DNA from: Flavobacterium sp. SLB02
GTDB taxonomy: Bacteria; Bacteroidota; Bacteroidia; Flavobacteriales; Flavobacteriaceae
Assembly (NCBI RefSeq): GCF_009664855.1
Contig: NZ_CP045928.1
Location: 3,941,206 to 4,005,205, forward strand
Direction: 5' to 3'
Length of the DNA stretch: 64,000 nt
Shown: piece by piece, positions 47,701 to 55,671 of the stretch
Layout: each line of letters begins with the position of its first letter
How positions within the stretch are numbered: the first letter of the stretch is position 1
Notes under the pieces: model-generated
Seen by the model: only the letters and a program-made list of their open reading frames with translations
What the model was told of the DNA's origin: nothing
The model's database searches: none
Translations under genes and position numbers: made by a program

Positions 47701-50700
47701 AAGTTTATTATACAGATATTAATAATAAAGCAGTAAATGAAGAAGTGAATATTTATAATAATGTTCATTCAAGTGAATCTGCTGGTTATTCCTACCAGAT
47801 ATGTAATTTCTTTAGTTTTAAATTAGCATCGCTTAGAGCATCAAAGTCTGCATTAAGAGACTTTGCATTAAGTGACCAGCCTTATTATGAAACAATAGAA
47901 AATGAAGATGGTACAATTAGAATAACAGGTTATAATTTACCGTCTGTTACTTCGAGATCTGCCAGAAGTTTAAGTAAAGCAGTTGCTGCTTGTCCGGCAA
48001 TCTGTGTTCCGGCAATTCCAGAACCAGTAATTTGTACAGAGAAATGGAGTGCATTTAAAGCAGAATTGAACACAATAATTCCTGGGTATGTCCTGGATGA
48101 AAATTTAAATATAAATGGAACTTATTTCTGTGAAGCTAATTTCGGATATATCAGTGATGATTACCTTTATTATTTAACCAAGCTAAAAGAATTTAAAAAA
48201 GGATCAATTAAAAGTTCTAACGCTTTGTTTTTAGGTATCGATAAATTTGGGGCGACAAGATTACATTATGGCAACAAAGATACTCATGGTGTAATTAATG
48301 AATATTTTAACTATTTAGTTAGAATTGATGTGCCAAATCCTACAGAGGAAGCAATCACATGGAATCAGTTTGCAGATAAATATGTGGCAGATTACCAAAA
48401 ATGTGTACCTGCGGTAATGATTCCAAGATTTAGTCTGGAAGATCAAAACGCAAGTATAAAAACTCCTTGCGAATTGTATGCGGCAACTGTAAAAGCATCT
48501 AATAAACAACAGCTAGAAGACACATTTTTTAGCGCTAAAAGAGAAGAATTCATTAGAAACTATACAAAGGAAGCATTAGAAGGAATTACTGAAAAGCTTA
48601 CTAAAACAGCTTCGGACAAGGAATATCAATATACGCTGTACTATTACGATCAGGCAGGAAATTTAATTCAGACAGTACCGCCGGAAGGAGTTAAGAGATT
48701 AGCCCCTACATCAGATCTTACTATTGATAGCGTAAGAGCAAATGATACAGAAAAAGTTGACTTGGCAGATGTAAATGGAATAAAAGTAGTTCCTCTAAAT
48801 GACATGCAAACGCAATATCGTTACAACTCATTAAATCAACTGGTGTGGCAACAAACTCCGGATGCAGGAGTAACTGTGTTTGCTTATGATCAATTGGGTC
48901 GAATTATAGCGTCACAAAATGAAAAACAAAAAACATTATCTCAGCTTAGCTACACGCGCTATGATAAGCTGGGACGTATAATGGAAGCAGGACAATTAAC
49001 ATTAAAAACTCCTGCAGTAATTAATGAATTAGGAAGATTAGCAGTAAGTCTTGAACCAAAAGCAGATTTAATTAAAGTGGATGCTGTAGAAGATCATTAT
49101 CCATATAATGTCACTTTAAAAACCGAACAAGTAACAAAAACTTTGTACGATCTTCCAATGCAGAATTCAGAAACCTGGTTCACAGACTATGGTGTAAATA
49201 ACAGCCATAAAAGAGTTACTGCCATATTGTATTATGATCAATTAATGGAAGAGCTTACTTCTGTTGAGGCTTCAAGTGCTTACAATAATGCTATTTTGTA
49301 CGATTATGATGTGCACGGAAATGTAAAAGAAATGCTGCATCATACCAATAATAATGGCGATTTAACTGCATTAAATCAGCAAGTTAAAAAGATTGTTTAT
49401 GATTATGATCTAATAAGCGGAAATGTAAATAAAGTAACCTATCAGCCTGAAAAAGTGGATCAGTTTATTCATAAATATGATTATGATGCAGATAATAGAA
49501 TACAGCAAGTTTATACCAGTAAAGACAATACAATCTGGGAGAAAGAAGCAAATTACCTCTATTATGATCATGGTCCGTTGGCACGTGTAGAAATAGGAGA
49601 CAAAAAAGTGCAAGGTTTAGATTATATCTACACACTTCAAGGATGGCTAAAAGGAGTTAACTCCGAAGAGTTAAAGATTAACTCAGACGCAGGTAAAGAT
49701 GGATTAAATGTAGCGAAAGATGCATTTGGATTTGCTTTGAATTACTATAAAGGAGATTATCTTTCGAGATCAAATACGACCGATGCAACCGTTTTTAGTT
49801 TGACTAAAACCGGAAATAACGAGAGTGCCGCTAATTTATATAATGGAAATATCAAGGATATGGTAACCACATTAGCGGATCTTAACGGAAATCCATTAGC
49901 ATCTCAATTCAATCATTATACCTACGATCAGCTTAATCGTATTAAGAGCATGAGTAGCCAGTCAATACTTGCCGGGGTTTCAACGCCTTCATACAAATCA
50001 AATTACTGGTACGATCGAAACGGAAATTTACAAAAGTTAAATCGTTTTGCACCTAAGGAAGATGGCTCTATTGTCGAGATGGATCATTTAACATACAATT
50101 ATTTAAATAAAACTCATCTGGATAGAGATCCATCAGCTTATAATTATAAAACAAGGACAAATCAATTACAAAATGTAAAAGATGCTGTTGGAGCTGGTAT
50201 TTTTACAAATAGCAAAAACTTAAATGACACTTCATTAGACATAGATAATCAATCTGATGATAATTATACTTATGATGCAATTGGGCAATTAACTTCAGAT
50301 AAACTGGAAGGAATTGATATTGACTGGAGAGTTGATGGTAAAGTAAATAAAGTAACTAAAAAGAATGGTACGGTAATAAGTTTTGAATATGATGGTTTAG
50401 GAAATAGAACTTCTAAAAAAGTTGTTACATCTACGTCAACAACAATTACATATTACGAGCGTGATGCCCAAGGAAATCCTATGAGTACCTATGAAATGGT
50501 TACAGCAGCAGGTGTGTCTAATTACTACCTTGTTGAACAATCTATATATGGAAGCAGTCGTTTAGGTATAGAACAATACGAGCATAATAAAGAAATATCC
50601 AAAGATGATTTTGCAGCATTTGCAGAAAAATCGAACTTAATGAGTGCCAGATCTGCCTTTGCGATGGTGAGTCAAGAAAGTGTACCGCCAACTTTTGGTC

Positions 50701-53600
50701 TGGGATTTGATACTACAACAGGGTTTACAACATGGTCAGATTCAAATAGTAAACTTAATTTGTTTAACAATAAATCACTTAAAACAAAAGCGGTTACATT
50801 AAGCTCTCATTTTAAAATAGGTTCCACTAATAGTGCTAATGTAGATTTATCAGTAGCAGCCTTAAATGGTATTTCCAAAGAAGGTAGTTTTCCAAAATCG
50901 AATTCATTTTCTTATAGAAGTACTGTATTATTAACAGTTAGAAAAGAAAGTGCGGGTTACGTACCAACAGTATCATTGATAAAATACCGTCGTGTACATC
51001 ATGATTATAATAGAAAAGGAAAAAAGAAATATTCTTTTAGAAGTTATCTCGAGCAGGTTGATTATACAATCGATACCAAAACTAAAGCGATTCCTGAAGG
51101 AGAATGGGACTTTAATGCAGAAGTTAAATTAAATACAAAGACTGCTGAATATGAAGTTGTAATTACATTAAATGGAAACATTTATTCTACTGTTTCAAAA
51201 ACAGAATTGCTTTTGACTGGACAGAATGATGAAAACTTAAAAAGAAATGACAGACGTTTAGAAATTAATATGCCAGATAACACTTTGGGAGCTGCAAAAA
51301 TTGAAGATCGTCCAAATGAATATAAAGTAAATAAACTTTCATTAAAAAATGAAATGTGTGATTTTACCTATAGCATTAGTAACGGAAAAGGAACAGATCC
51401 AATAAAGATAAATGCATTTAGTTTTGATGAAGGACCTGGTATTACAAATAATGTAAACAATCATCCAATATCATCTACTAATATTCCTATGGCATTAAAT
51501 AGTATTGGTTATAGTACTACATTTTGTGGATTGGCAGATAAAGATCGCGATGGAGATGGTGTAATAGATAAAGATGACATTTGTCCGGATGTATTTAATC
51601 CTAAGCAGGAAGATACCACTGAGGTCGCTTTAGGTTTTGCTCCTGATAAAGTAGGAGATGTGTGCGACAACTGCGCTTATCCCAACCCATTTCAAACAGA
51701 TACCGATGGAGATGGAAGAGGAGATGATGTAATCATAGAGGGAATAGTTAGACCTTGTGATAATTGTAAATTAATTCCAAATTATGATCAGGCAGATTAC
51801 GATAAAGATGGAGTAGGAGATGTTTGTGATAATTGTAAAACAATAAACAACCCTCTTCAGGAAGATGCCAATAATAATGGTATTGGTGACGCTTGCGAAG
51901 GATTAGATCAAGGTGTTGGTAAAACAACTGTGGTCGCTATTCCTGAGACTACAATTCGTTTGGTAGGAGACAAGCGTTATGAACTTTCTAATCATTTAGG
52001 AAATGTACTAAGTGTAATTAGTGACAGAAAACTTATTAAAGTTGCTAATGAACCAAGTCAGGAAACACTTGATAATTTTAGTTTTACAGGTTGGACAAGT
52101 ATCACAGATGGCGCTAATTGGAATCGTCTTGGAGCTTCAAATACAGTGAGTGTGACTACAAATACTAATAAATTAGTAGCGAGCGTAAGCGATGTTGGTT
52201 CTGGAATTTCATACTCTATGAGTACTATTGCCGGTAAAAAATATACAATAACATATGATTTAGATTTGATTTCATCGTCGGGTATCAATTTGAAAGTAAT
52301 GAATTTTTCAAATACGATAGCTCAAAAAACAGATAATATTTCAGGCAGACAAAGTATAACATTTACTGCGCAGGGAGTTGTAAGTAATCTGCAGTGGTAC
52401 AGAACTAAAATTAAAGATGGTGCTTTTGAGTTGTTTGCTATAGATAATGTAACAACAAGTGTAGAATCGACAGAAAATACAGTCGCTTTTACTACCTTTA
52501 GTCCTGATATATTTAGTTACTCAGATTACTATCCTTTTGGAATGCTCGTGCCGAACAGACATAAATCTGCGGATGATTACCGTTATGGATTTAATGGGAT
52601 GGAAAAAGATGATGAAATTAAAGGAGGAGAAGGTAATAGTATTGATTTTGGAGCGAGAATGTATGATCCAAGAATTGGAAGATGGTTTTCTAGAGATCCC
52701 AAGGAAGGTAAATATCCATCTTTATCTCCTTATGCTTTTGCTCGAAATAGTCCTTTAATGTTTAAGGATTCTGATGGAAGAGATTTTACAATAACAATTT
52801 TCATCGATGAAAAAGGTAATAAAATTATGCAGATAAATTATGTTATATATACCTCTTCTGAAAAACATACTGCTGAAATACAAAGTGGTATGGATTTGTG
52901 GAAAGTTCTAGATGGAAGTAAGGTATTGTTGAATGACGTTGAATTTACAGTACACTTAAATTTTAAAGTAGAACAAAAAGCTTCATTAGAAGAAGCGTTG
53001 AAAGCACAGTCACTAAAAAAATATTCGAATGTATACGGTGGTAATCTAAAAGCAGACGGAACTGAGGATGTAGATAATCAACAGTTTATATGGGCCGCAA
53101 AAACTAATGAAAAAGGTGAAACGGTTCTAAGCTCAACTACATTAAATATAAAAGCAGGAGAATCCGATGGTAATTATATAAGTTCAAAAACAACAACCAT
53201 AACAGACGATTTTTCCGGCCTATCTAAAGGTAATGCTAGAACTTTCAGAGAGCAAATTGCTACTTTGGTTGCAAAAGGGCATCCACCTATGTATGGTGGA
53301 AGTAATGCTAATGTAATTGCGCACGAAATCGGACATACTTTTGGTTTACAACATAATCAAACTTATACAGCTGGTAAAGATGAAACTACCAAATATTTTA
53401 GTACGAGTGGAGTTATGACATTGGGACCTCTTGGTCCACCAACTTACACAGATCTTATAAACTTATTAAAATCAAGATGGGATAATCAATCAATGGGAAA
53501 TAGTAGAATAGACTTTGATGAGAATGTATTTGAATTATTATCACCTGATAAGGTTTCTACACCAACTCGTGAAAATGTAACAGTAAGTCCTACACCGTAA
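41736..53600 (+). CDS. Giant RHS polymorphic toxin with metzincin-type metalloprotease tip (3954 aa)
   Basis: I chose ATG 41736 over an earlier TTG-type start because it gives a clean signal peptide (MYINKNFIVVIFLFF, ending SFGQ) and avoids overlap with the previous gene. Residues 25-2290 are a long beta-rich body with Cys-rich patches. YD repeats run from about 2295 (YYYDQAGNLIQTVPPEGV) to 2930. A thrombospondin type 3-like, calcium-binding Asp-rich stretch is at about 3267-3388 (DRDGDGVIDKDDICPD, DTDGDGRGDD). Then comes YELSNHLGNVLS and the RHS core YYPFGM (3597) to ARMYDPRIGRWFSRDP. The last 270 residues are a variable tip with HEIGHTFGLQH (3863-3873, HExxHxxGxxH zinc site) and a Met-turn-like SGVMT. 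The 66-bp inverted repeat lies in codons for YYPFGM to YRYG. An immunity candidate follows after 2 bases. Confidence 0.92.
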   Translation: MYINKNFIVVIFLFFSLFSFGQQEEGKTDYKQGDELLKNPLLSVEDPRFSDLNDKKLFVSVNDAVSIHFGFNDDISNANAYKEIYDCTIKLSIIPYNNLGLKDLSYIENGKLKQHDDPFIITLKITHDNVTKGAKLNDYLVYKLPGIHKATVQVTSITYSSPGIHNAPYLALKFNTDRYYNLQNTTALPSAEFIKYTGTTASKASAASNADELIIKWEKNLNAPALEYELEWTWIDNFGANGIAKKDSKDIALTEKDFMLNSTRIQTKETSYRIPIVYSSGYVIYRVRAVGRFLDDLTKVYNGRWSVSEINKRLNFVSDWTYVEIDQSHELGAKNWQYQASFAEDGKKKEVVSYFDGSLRNRQTVTKINSNNKAIVGEVIYDNQGRAAIEVLPSPLESSAIHFYNDLNKNTKGSIFSHKDFDWDLKDSIKNCQPILVPTIANGDGSGKYYSTNNTISNTFQDLVPDAQGYPFSQIEYTPDNTGRIKSKGGVGPDHQIGKGHEMRYFYSQPSQEELNRLFGYKVGDYSHYKKNTIIDPNGQISVSYLDPQGRTVATAMAGDRQGSLEALDDEKDTSLHLTTTSNLLSNNDPYASGENSVLKDGIKLNSVISVINSKAVTFEYSFDKTKNAFTDACLNGKFYPFVYDWSISLKNDCADELLTGADALSAKIGLYSLSANSSSALSFPARTFNALDQGKFLSVGAYSLSKDLSIDNTILNLYADDYIKQLKDNKICLPDLTALEADVTAADCTITCRSCEEGLVRSHLTDAEYTSFQATLSNDNKLGDVSRRESYIVIAENNYVKKNMLTVLELNENDRDNYEKSFKFEFRGLLKGCRELCEQPVNVCDLNLDMLLRDVSPHGQYGSVQGLEAESDVSDEDVKNNPSIDAPLDPVSVFNINNDLSYGGFSTETYKDEDTGLDVTVKISNNSWKNPEGGFYKEEDGSISYVKVKLISKVAGHPEAAVFEPALEGVSLTALKHDPQSEDPNDYLAEPKYLKEVAYFVSNWRNSWANALVKFHPEYQYYAYNLGICDKLNSAGLNSNSFDAELFQKESYNAQTKKIDESVYASNGILEKLLNIDTTEDPFYNSPNSYNGENGENGEDFAVRKDIMREALTSNFDGMKTGTKKMNMLQTAYYFAVFSNGIAPESAYNSFMNLSQADLLNKIRALGINNNIAELTTKERIWANFKANYVGLKDKTRTVLAHISAIKNNNYNECIGNPESSDNFVTLLKKYTGVASGKTKTNYQRILDLIARTPNPDAVPVPITNPSSTKVELACSDALSALFALKEKRFIGADYGYDSSMDDMDLLAVATAEADSRVYLETGKSPSYLALENFLKGMVDRTIQSQGLVVPQGIPTTSMPYLTRSLFDAQVNSGFNLSTSLETPKIVSTKDTSNKLTIGFTSGDLPISTPIILEFINTSNHVNPCGVTTALDWKDIVDFKNLYYLPNSYDRNFGTYKFQIIATIKREGTSPDCYTPEEVLVEGTTKINIADYSPANALSASCGKQERFSNAFNELILDLQNSRTLVGSNVNLVNNSNFTNGYLYEYLGIQPGDIVTWNNPGYSAGYNADITVNYQKRVTLQLGNTHLGTKAISRVSIGSLLASSSSNLVKIKLKGLIGIRQINAKISTGNLKAPLYFTCCAPCGEDDHDGNGIGDNCDNGTSVSYCTKPEPERIFENNLLNVLNDCIDQYGSQFPATGSYSTPNTLSVNNAAMSKFIEASRLIEFFQSGRNDQTTDPTYKLPVTLTDYNISIMPSFSNMVSIGWSDLNVGADVGRNFIDIRDLPLFNVATINSLDIINENRLKIVYTDKIGNTVTVYPQFACLTSFTPRSTTSKSFDFCRSLQDYIPVVVPSMITTCENSKSEESNYEENLRDVISEAIEKNTFGISQNSAANLKMSHFIGESGLIEKFQVARNTRYAQRPVGYNTPIELTSFTVSKSIPEGGDTPFYRIVFKNSTNKTDASISLQIEDANAIKKIGYLDITDEVSAKVYYTDINNKAVNEEVNIYNNVHSSESAGYSYQICNFFSFKLASLRASKSALRDFALSDQPYYETIENEDGTIRITGYNLPSVTSRSARSLSKAVAACPAICVPAIPEPVICTEKWSAFKAELNTIIPGYVLDENLNINGTYFCEANFGYISDDYLYYLTKLKEFKKGSIKSSNALFLGIDKFGATRLHYGNKDTHGVINEYFNYLVRIDVPNPTEEAITWNQFADKYVADYQKCVPAVMIPRFSLEDQNASIKTPCELYAATVKASNKQQLEDTFFSAKREEFIRNYTKEALEGITEKLTKTASDKEYQYTLYYYDQAGNLIQTVPPEGVKRLAPTSDLTIDSVRANDTEKVDLADVNGIKVVPLNDMQTQYRYNSLNQLVWQQTPDAGVTVFAYDQLGRIIASQNEKQKTLSQLSYTRYDKLGRIMEAGQLTLKTPAVINELGRLAVSLEPKADLIKVDAVEDHYPYNVTLKTEQVTKTLYDLPMQNSETWFTDYGVNNSHKRVTAILYYDQLMEELTSVEASSAYNNAILYDYDVHGNVKEMLHHTNNNGDLTALNQQVKKIVYDYDLISGNVNKVTYQPEKVDQFIHKYDYDADNRIQQVYTSKDNTIWEKEANYLYYDHGPLARVEIGDKKVQGLDYIYTLQGWLKGVNSEELKINSDAGKDGLNVAKDAFGFALNYYKGDYLSRSNTTDATVFSLTKTGNNESAANLYNGNIKDMVTTLADLNGNPLASQFNHYTYDQLNRIKSMSSQSILAGVSTPSYKSNYWYDRNGNLQKLNRFAPKEDGSIVEMDHLTYNYLNKTHLDRDPSAYNYKTRTNQLQNVKDAVGAGIFTNSKNLNDTSLDIDNQSDDNYTYDAIGQLTSDKLEGIDIDWRVDGKVNKVTKKNGTVISFEYDGLGNRTSKKVVTSTSTTITYYERDAQGNPMSTYEMVTAAGVSNYYLVEQSIYGSSRLGIEQYEHNKEISKDDFAAFAEKSNLMSARSAFAMVSQESVPPTFGLGFDTTTGFTTWSDSNSKLNLFNNKSLKTKAVTLSSHFKIGSTNSANVDLSVAALNGISKEGSFPKSNSFSYRSTVLLTVRKESAGYVPTVSLIKYRRVHHDYNRKGKKKYSFRSYLEQVDYTIDTKTKAIPEGEWDFNAEVKLNTKTAEYEVVITLNGNIYSTVSKTELLLTGQNDENLKRNDRRLEINMPDNTLGAAKIEDRPNEYKVNKLSLKNEMCDFTYSISNGKGTDPIKINAFSFDEGPGITNNVNNHPISSTNIPMALNSIGYSTTFCGLADKDRDGDGVIDKDDICPDVFNPKQEDTTEVALGFAPDKVGDVCDNCAYPNPFQTDTDGDGRGDDVIIEGIVRPCDNCKLIPNYDQADYDKDGVGDVCDNCKTINNPLQEDANNNGIGDACEGLDQGVGKTTVVAIPETTIRLVGDKRYELSNHLGNVLSVISDRKLIKVANEPSQETLDNFSFTGWTSITDGANWNRLGASNTVSVTTNTNKLVASVSDVGSGISYSMSTIAGKKYTITYDLDLISSSGINLKVMNFSNTIAQKTDNISGRQSITFTAQGVVSNLQWYRTKIKDGAFELFAIDNVTTSVESTENTVAFTTFSPDIFSYSDYYPFGMLVPNRHKSADDYRYGFNGMEKDDEIKGGEGNSIDFGARMYDPRIGRWFSRDPKEGKYPSLSPYAFARNSPLMFKDSDGRDFTITIFIDEKGNKIMQINYVIYTSSEKHTAEIQSGMDLWKVLDGSKVLLNDVEFTVHLNFKVEQKASLEEALKAQSLKKYSNVYGGNLKADGTEDVDNQQFIWAAKTNEKGETVLSSTTLNIKAGESDGNYISSKTTTITDDFSGLSKGNARTFREQIATLVAKGHPPMYGGSNANVIAHEIGHTFGLQHNQTYTAGKDETTKYFSTSGVMTLGPLGPPTYTDLINLLKSRWDNQSMGNSRIDFDENVFELLSPDKVSTPTRENVTVSPTP
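52523..52588. repeat. Left arm of a perfect 66-bp inverted repeat (inside the RHS core)
   Basis: It encodes DYYPFGMLVPNRHKSADDYRYG of the RHS core. Read on the opposite strand it is identical, base for base, to 57288-57353. Immediately after it the two tips fall to roughly 70% identity by eye. It is a candidate crossover site for inversion. Confidence 0.95.
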
Positions 53601-53602
53601 TT

Positions 53603-54265
53603 ATGAAGAAAATTTATTTATTATTATTTGCAATCATTACAGCAAATATGTATTCCCAGAAAAGTTACGATGATTATGGTTACTATGTTAAATTTGGTAA
53701 TATTGTAAGTCAAAATGATAGTGTTGTAAATTATCAAATTGCAAATATTATTTTTAAACCTAGTGTAAATTTAAAAAAAACCGAAATTAAAAAAATTATC
53801 AAAATTTCGAGTACCAAGAAAAATATTCTTAAGTATTTGAAAAAAAAAGGAGATATTTATTATATAATACCACAAATAAAAAATATTCAAATTTTTAAAA
53901 AATATTATGACACTATAGCAGCAAAAAGAATATTTAATGGAAATAAAAATACTGATTGTATATCATTTCTTCCGTCTAACATAGTAGATTTTGTTGAAAT
54001 AAGAAAAATAGAATTTAATGGAATTAAAGAAAAATTCAGAAAAGAGTTACTTCAGGAAATTTTCCCAACATTAAAAAACGAAGGAAAGACTCCTTTGATA
54101 ATTGAATCCAATGGGTACGTATTAATGCCAAATAAGGAGGTAAAAGAAAGGTTAATTAAAAAAAGAGTGTATTTTGATTTCAATTTTCAACTTTTTGATC
54201 AAGAAGTGTATTATTCTACTGTAATGATATATGATTGCAAAATAATAGAAGACAATATAAAATAA
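53603..54265 (+). CDS. Exported immunity candidate for the metalloprotease tip
   Basis: A 220-residue protein with a signal peptide ending NMYSQ. The mature domain is Lys/Ile-rich with no recognised family (for example KKIIKISSTKKNILKYLKK). It starts 2 bases after the RHS stop codon, the classic place for a polymorphic-toxin immunity gene. It is exported, which fits a toxin that would act or be met outside the cytoplasm. Base composition is more AT-rich than the RHS body, typical of recently acquired tip modules. A very strong terminator follows. Function is inferred from position only. Confidence 0.6.
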   Translation: MKKIYLLLFAIITANMYSQKSYDDYGYYVKFGNIVSQNDSVVNYQIANIIFKPSVNLKKTEIKKIIKISSTKKNILKYLKKKGDIYYIIPQIKNIQIFKKYYDTIAAKRIFNGNKNTDCISFLPSNIVDFVEIRKIEFNGIKEKFRKELLQEIFPTLKNEGKTPLIIESNGYVLMPNKEVKERLIKKRVYFDFNFQLFDQEVYYSTVMIYDCKIIEDNIK

Positions 54266-54271
54266 TTAACT

Positions 54272-54307
54272 AAAAAAAGTACAACCTTTAAAGGTTGTAC
54301 TTTTTTT
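54272..54307. terminator. Strong bidirectional terminator after immunity gene A
   Basis: An 18-bp perfect inverted repeat (54272-54289 against 54290-54307) with a GTACAACCTTT core and A7/T7 outer tracts. It works on both strands, closing the 29-kb RHS operon and insulating the recombinase in either orientation of the cassette. Confidence 0.92.
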
Positions 54308-54358
54308 GCTACAACTCCATTACTTTTATTTAAATTGTATTTTGAAAAAATCATAAAC

Positions 54359-55405
54359 ATGAAAAAAACGAGTCCAATTGTTCCCTTATTCAAACAGTTT
54401 ATAAAAGAAACGGAAAGCGGAAAGCGACTCAAAAAAAATGGGGAAAAAATAAAACCAGATTCCATACAAAACTATAAATATGTATTAAATAATCTTATTC
54501 AGTTTTCAAGTTATGCAAAATTTGAATTGCGTATTTGTGATGCTTCGAAACTTGACAAACGCGAATTGACATCCGAGAAAAGTTACTGGAAAAAATTTTA
54601 TCTAAAATTTACAAATTTTTTATATAAAAAAGGTTGTCATGATAATTATGTTGGAGCAAATATTAAAGTGATTCGTGTGTTTTTTAACTATTTAAAAAAC
54701 GATAAAGATTTAAATACAGGTGATTTTCAACGTTTGTTTTACGTCCGTAAAGAAGAAGTTGAAATCTTTGTACTTTCTCCGGAACAATTGAAATTTTTGA
54801 TTCATGACAAAGAGTTTGAACAAACACTTATACCAAGTTATAAACGCATCAAAGATATCTTCGTCTTTGGGTGTTCTACTGGTTTGCGTTACTCTGATAT
54901 CTTTTTATTAACCAATAAAAACTTTGAAAAAATTGATGGGGAATGGTATTTAAAACTCAAGTCTAAAAAGACTAAAACTTTTAGTTTTATTAAACTATCA
55001 GCTTATGCAATAATTATTTTTCAACGGTATACCTCCCCAAACAATAAGTTAACCCTTTTTGGAAATACGAGCTTATTCAATTTTAATAAGTGTTTAAAAC
55101 ATATTGGAGAGCTTGCTGGTTTTACTAATCCTATCGAAGTTTCAAGAGAAAGGCAAGGTAAAACTCAACTTTTGACTAAAAAAACTGATACAACAAAAAA
55201 TCGCTTTTGCGATAAGATGAGTTCTCATATGATGCGTAGAACTGCTATAACAACGTTATTAATTTTAGGTATGCCAGAACATTTAGTTCGCAAAATTAGT
55301 GGACATAGTCATGCCAGCATTTCTTTTAATCGATATGTGCATTATGCGCAGGCTTATATGGATAAAGAAATTGAAAAAGTTCATAGAAAATTGGAGAGTT
55401 ATTAA
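54359..55405 (+). CDS. Tyrosine site-specific recombinase, probable invertase of the RHS tip cassette
   Basis: A 348-residue integrase-family protein. The ATG at 54359 is preferred over an upstream TTG at 54335. The N-terminal SAM-like core-binding domain covers residues 1-140. Catalytic residues are visible: Arg177 (CSTGLRYSD), a Lys near 203 (KSKKTKTF), His290 and Arg293 (SHMMRRTAIT), His316 (ISGHSH) and the nucleophile Tyr326 (FNRYVHY). No arm-binding domain precedes the core, as in small DNA invertases. It sits in the centre of a segment bounded by a perfect 66-bp inverted repeat, with terminators on both sides, so it probably flips this segment. The alternative is a leftover integrase of a mobile element, but no other element genes or ends are seen. 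Confidence 0.9.
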   Translation: MKKTSPIVPLFKQFIKETESGKRLKKNGEKIKPDSIQNYKYVLNNLIQFSSYAKFELRICDASKLDKRELTSEKSYWKKFYLKFTNFLYKKGCHDNYVGANIKVIRVFFNYLKNDKDLNTGDFQRLFYVRKEEVEIFVLSPEQLKFLIHDKEFEQTLIPSYKRIKDIFVFGCSTGLRYSDIFLLTNKNFEKIDGEWYLKLKSKKTKTFSFIKLSAYAIIIFQRYTSPNNKLTLFGNTSLFNFNKCLKHIGELAGFTNPIEVSRERQGKTQLLTKKTDTTKNRFCDKMSSHMMRRTAITTLLILGMPEHLVRKISGHSHASISFNRYVHYAQAYMDKEIEKVHRKLESY

Positions 55406-55553
55406 AGTAAAACCTATCACTGGAATTATTTCTACTATTAGGTTTTCTTGTTTTAAAAATGTTCTATGTACCCAATTGTTACTGTGAAGTTGGACATTCG
55501 CACAGCAAACAACAAATTTATTTATTAAAACTTTTCGTAGAGTTAGGTATAAA

Positions 55554-55589
55554 AAAAAAACTACAACTTTTTATGTTTGTAGTTTTTTT
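55554..55589. terminator. Bidirectional terminator between the recombinase and immunity gene B
   Basis: AAAAAAACTACAA (55554-55566) pairs with TTGTAGTTTTTTT (55577-55589), loop 10 bases. It closes the plus-strand recombinase gene and the minus-strand lipoprotein gene, mirroring the terminator at 54272. Confidence 0.85.
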
Positions 55590-55671
55590 ATTTTATGTCT
55601 AATATAATAACTCGGAACGGAAAGAATTTCCACGCTGTCTTTACATTATTACATTAGAGTAGTCTGTTACC

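Noticed and set aside
54359..55405. Recombinase as integrase of a prophage or conjugative element
   Set aside because: No phage or transfer genes, no tRNA and no attachment repeats other than the 66-bp inverted pair.
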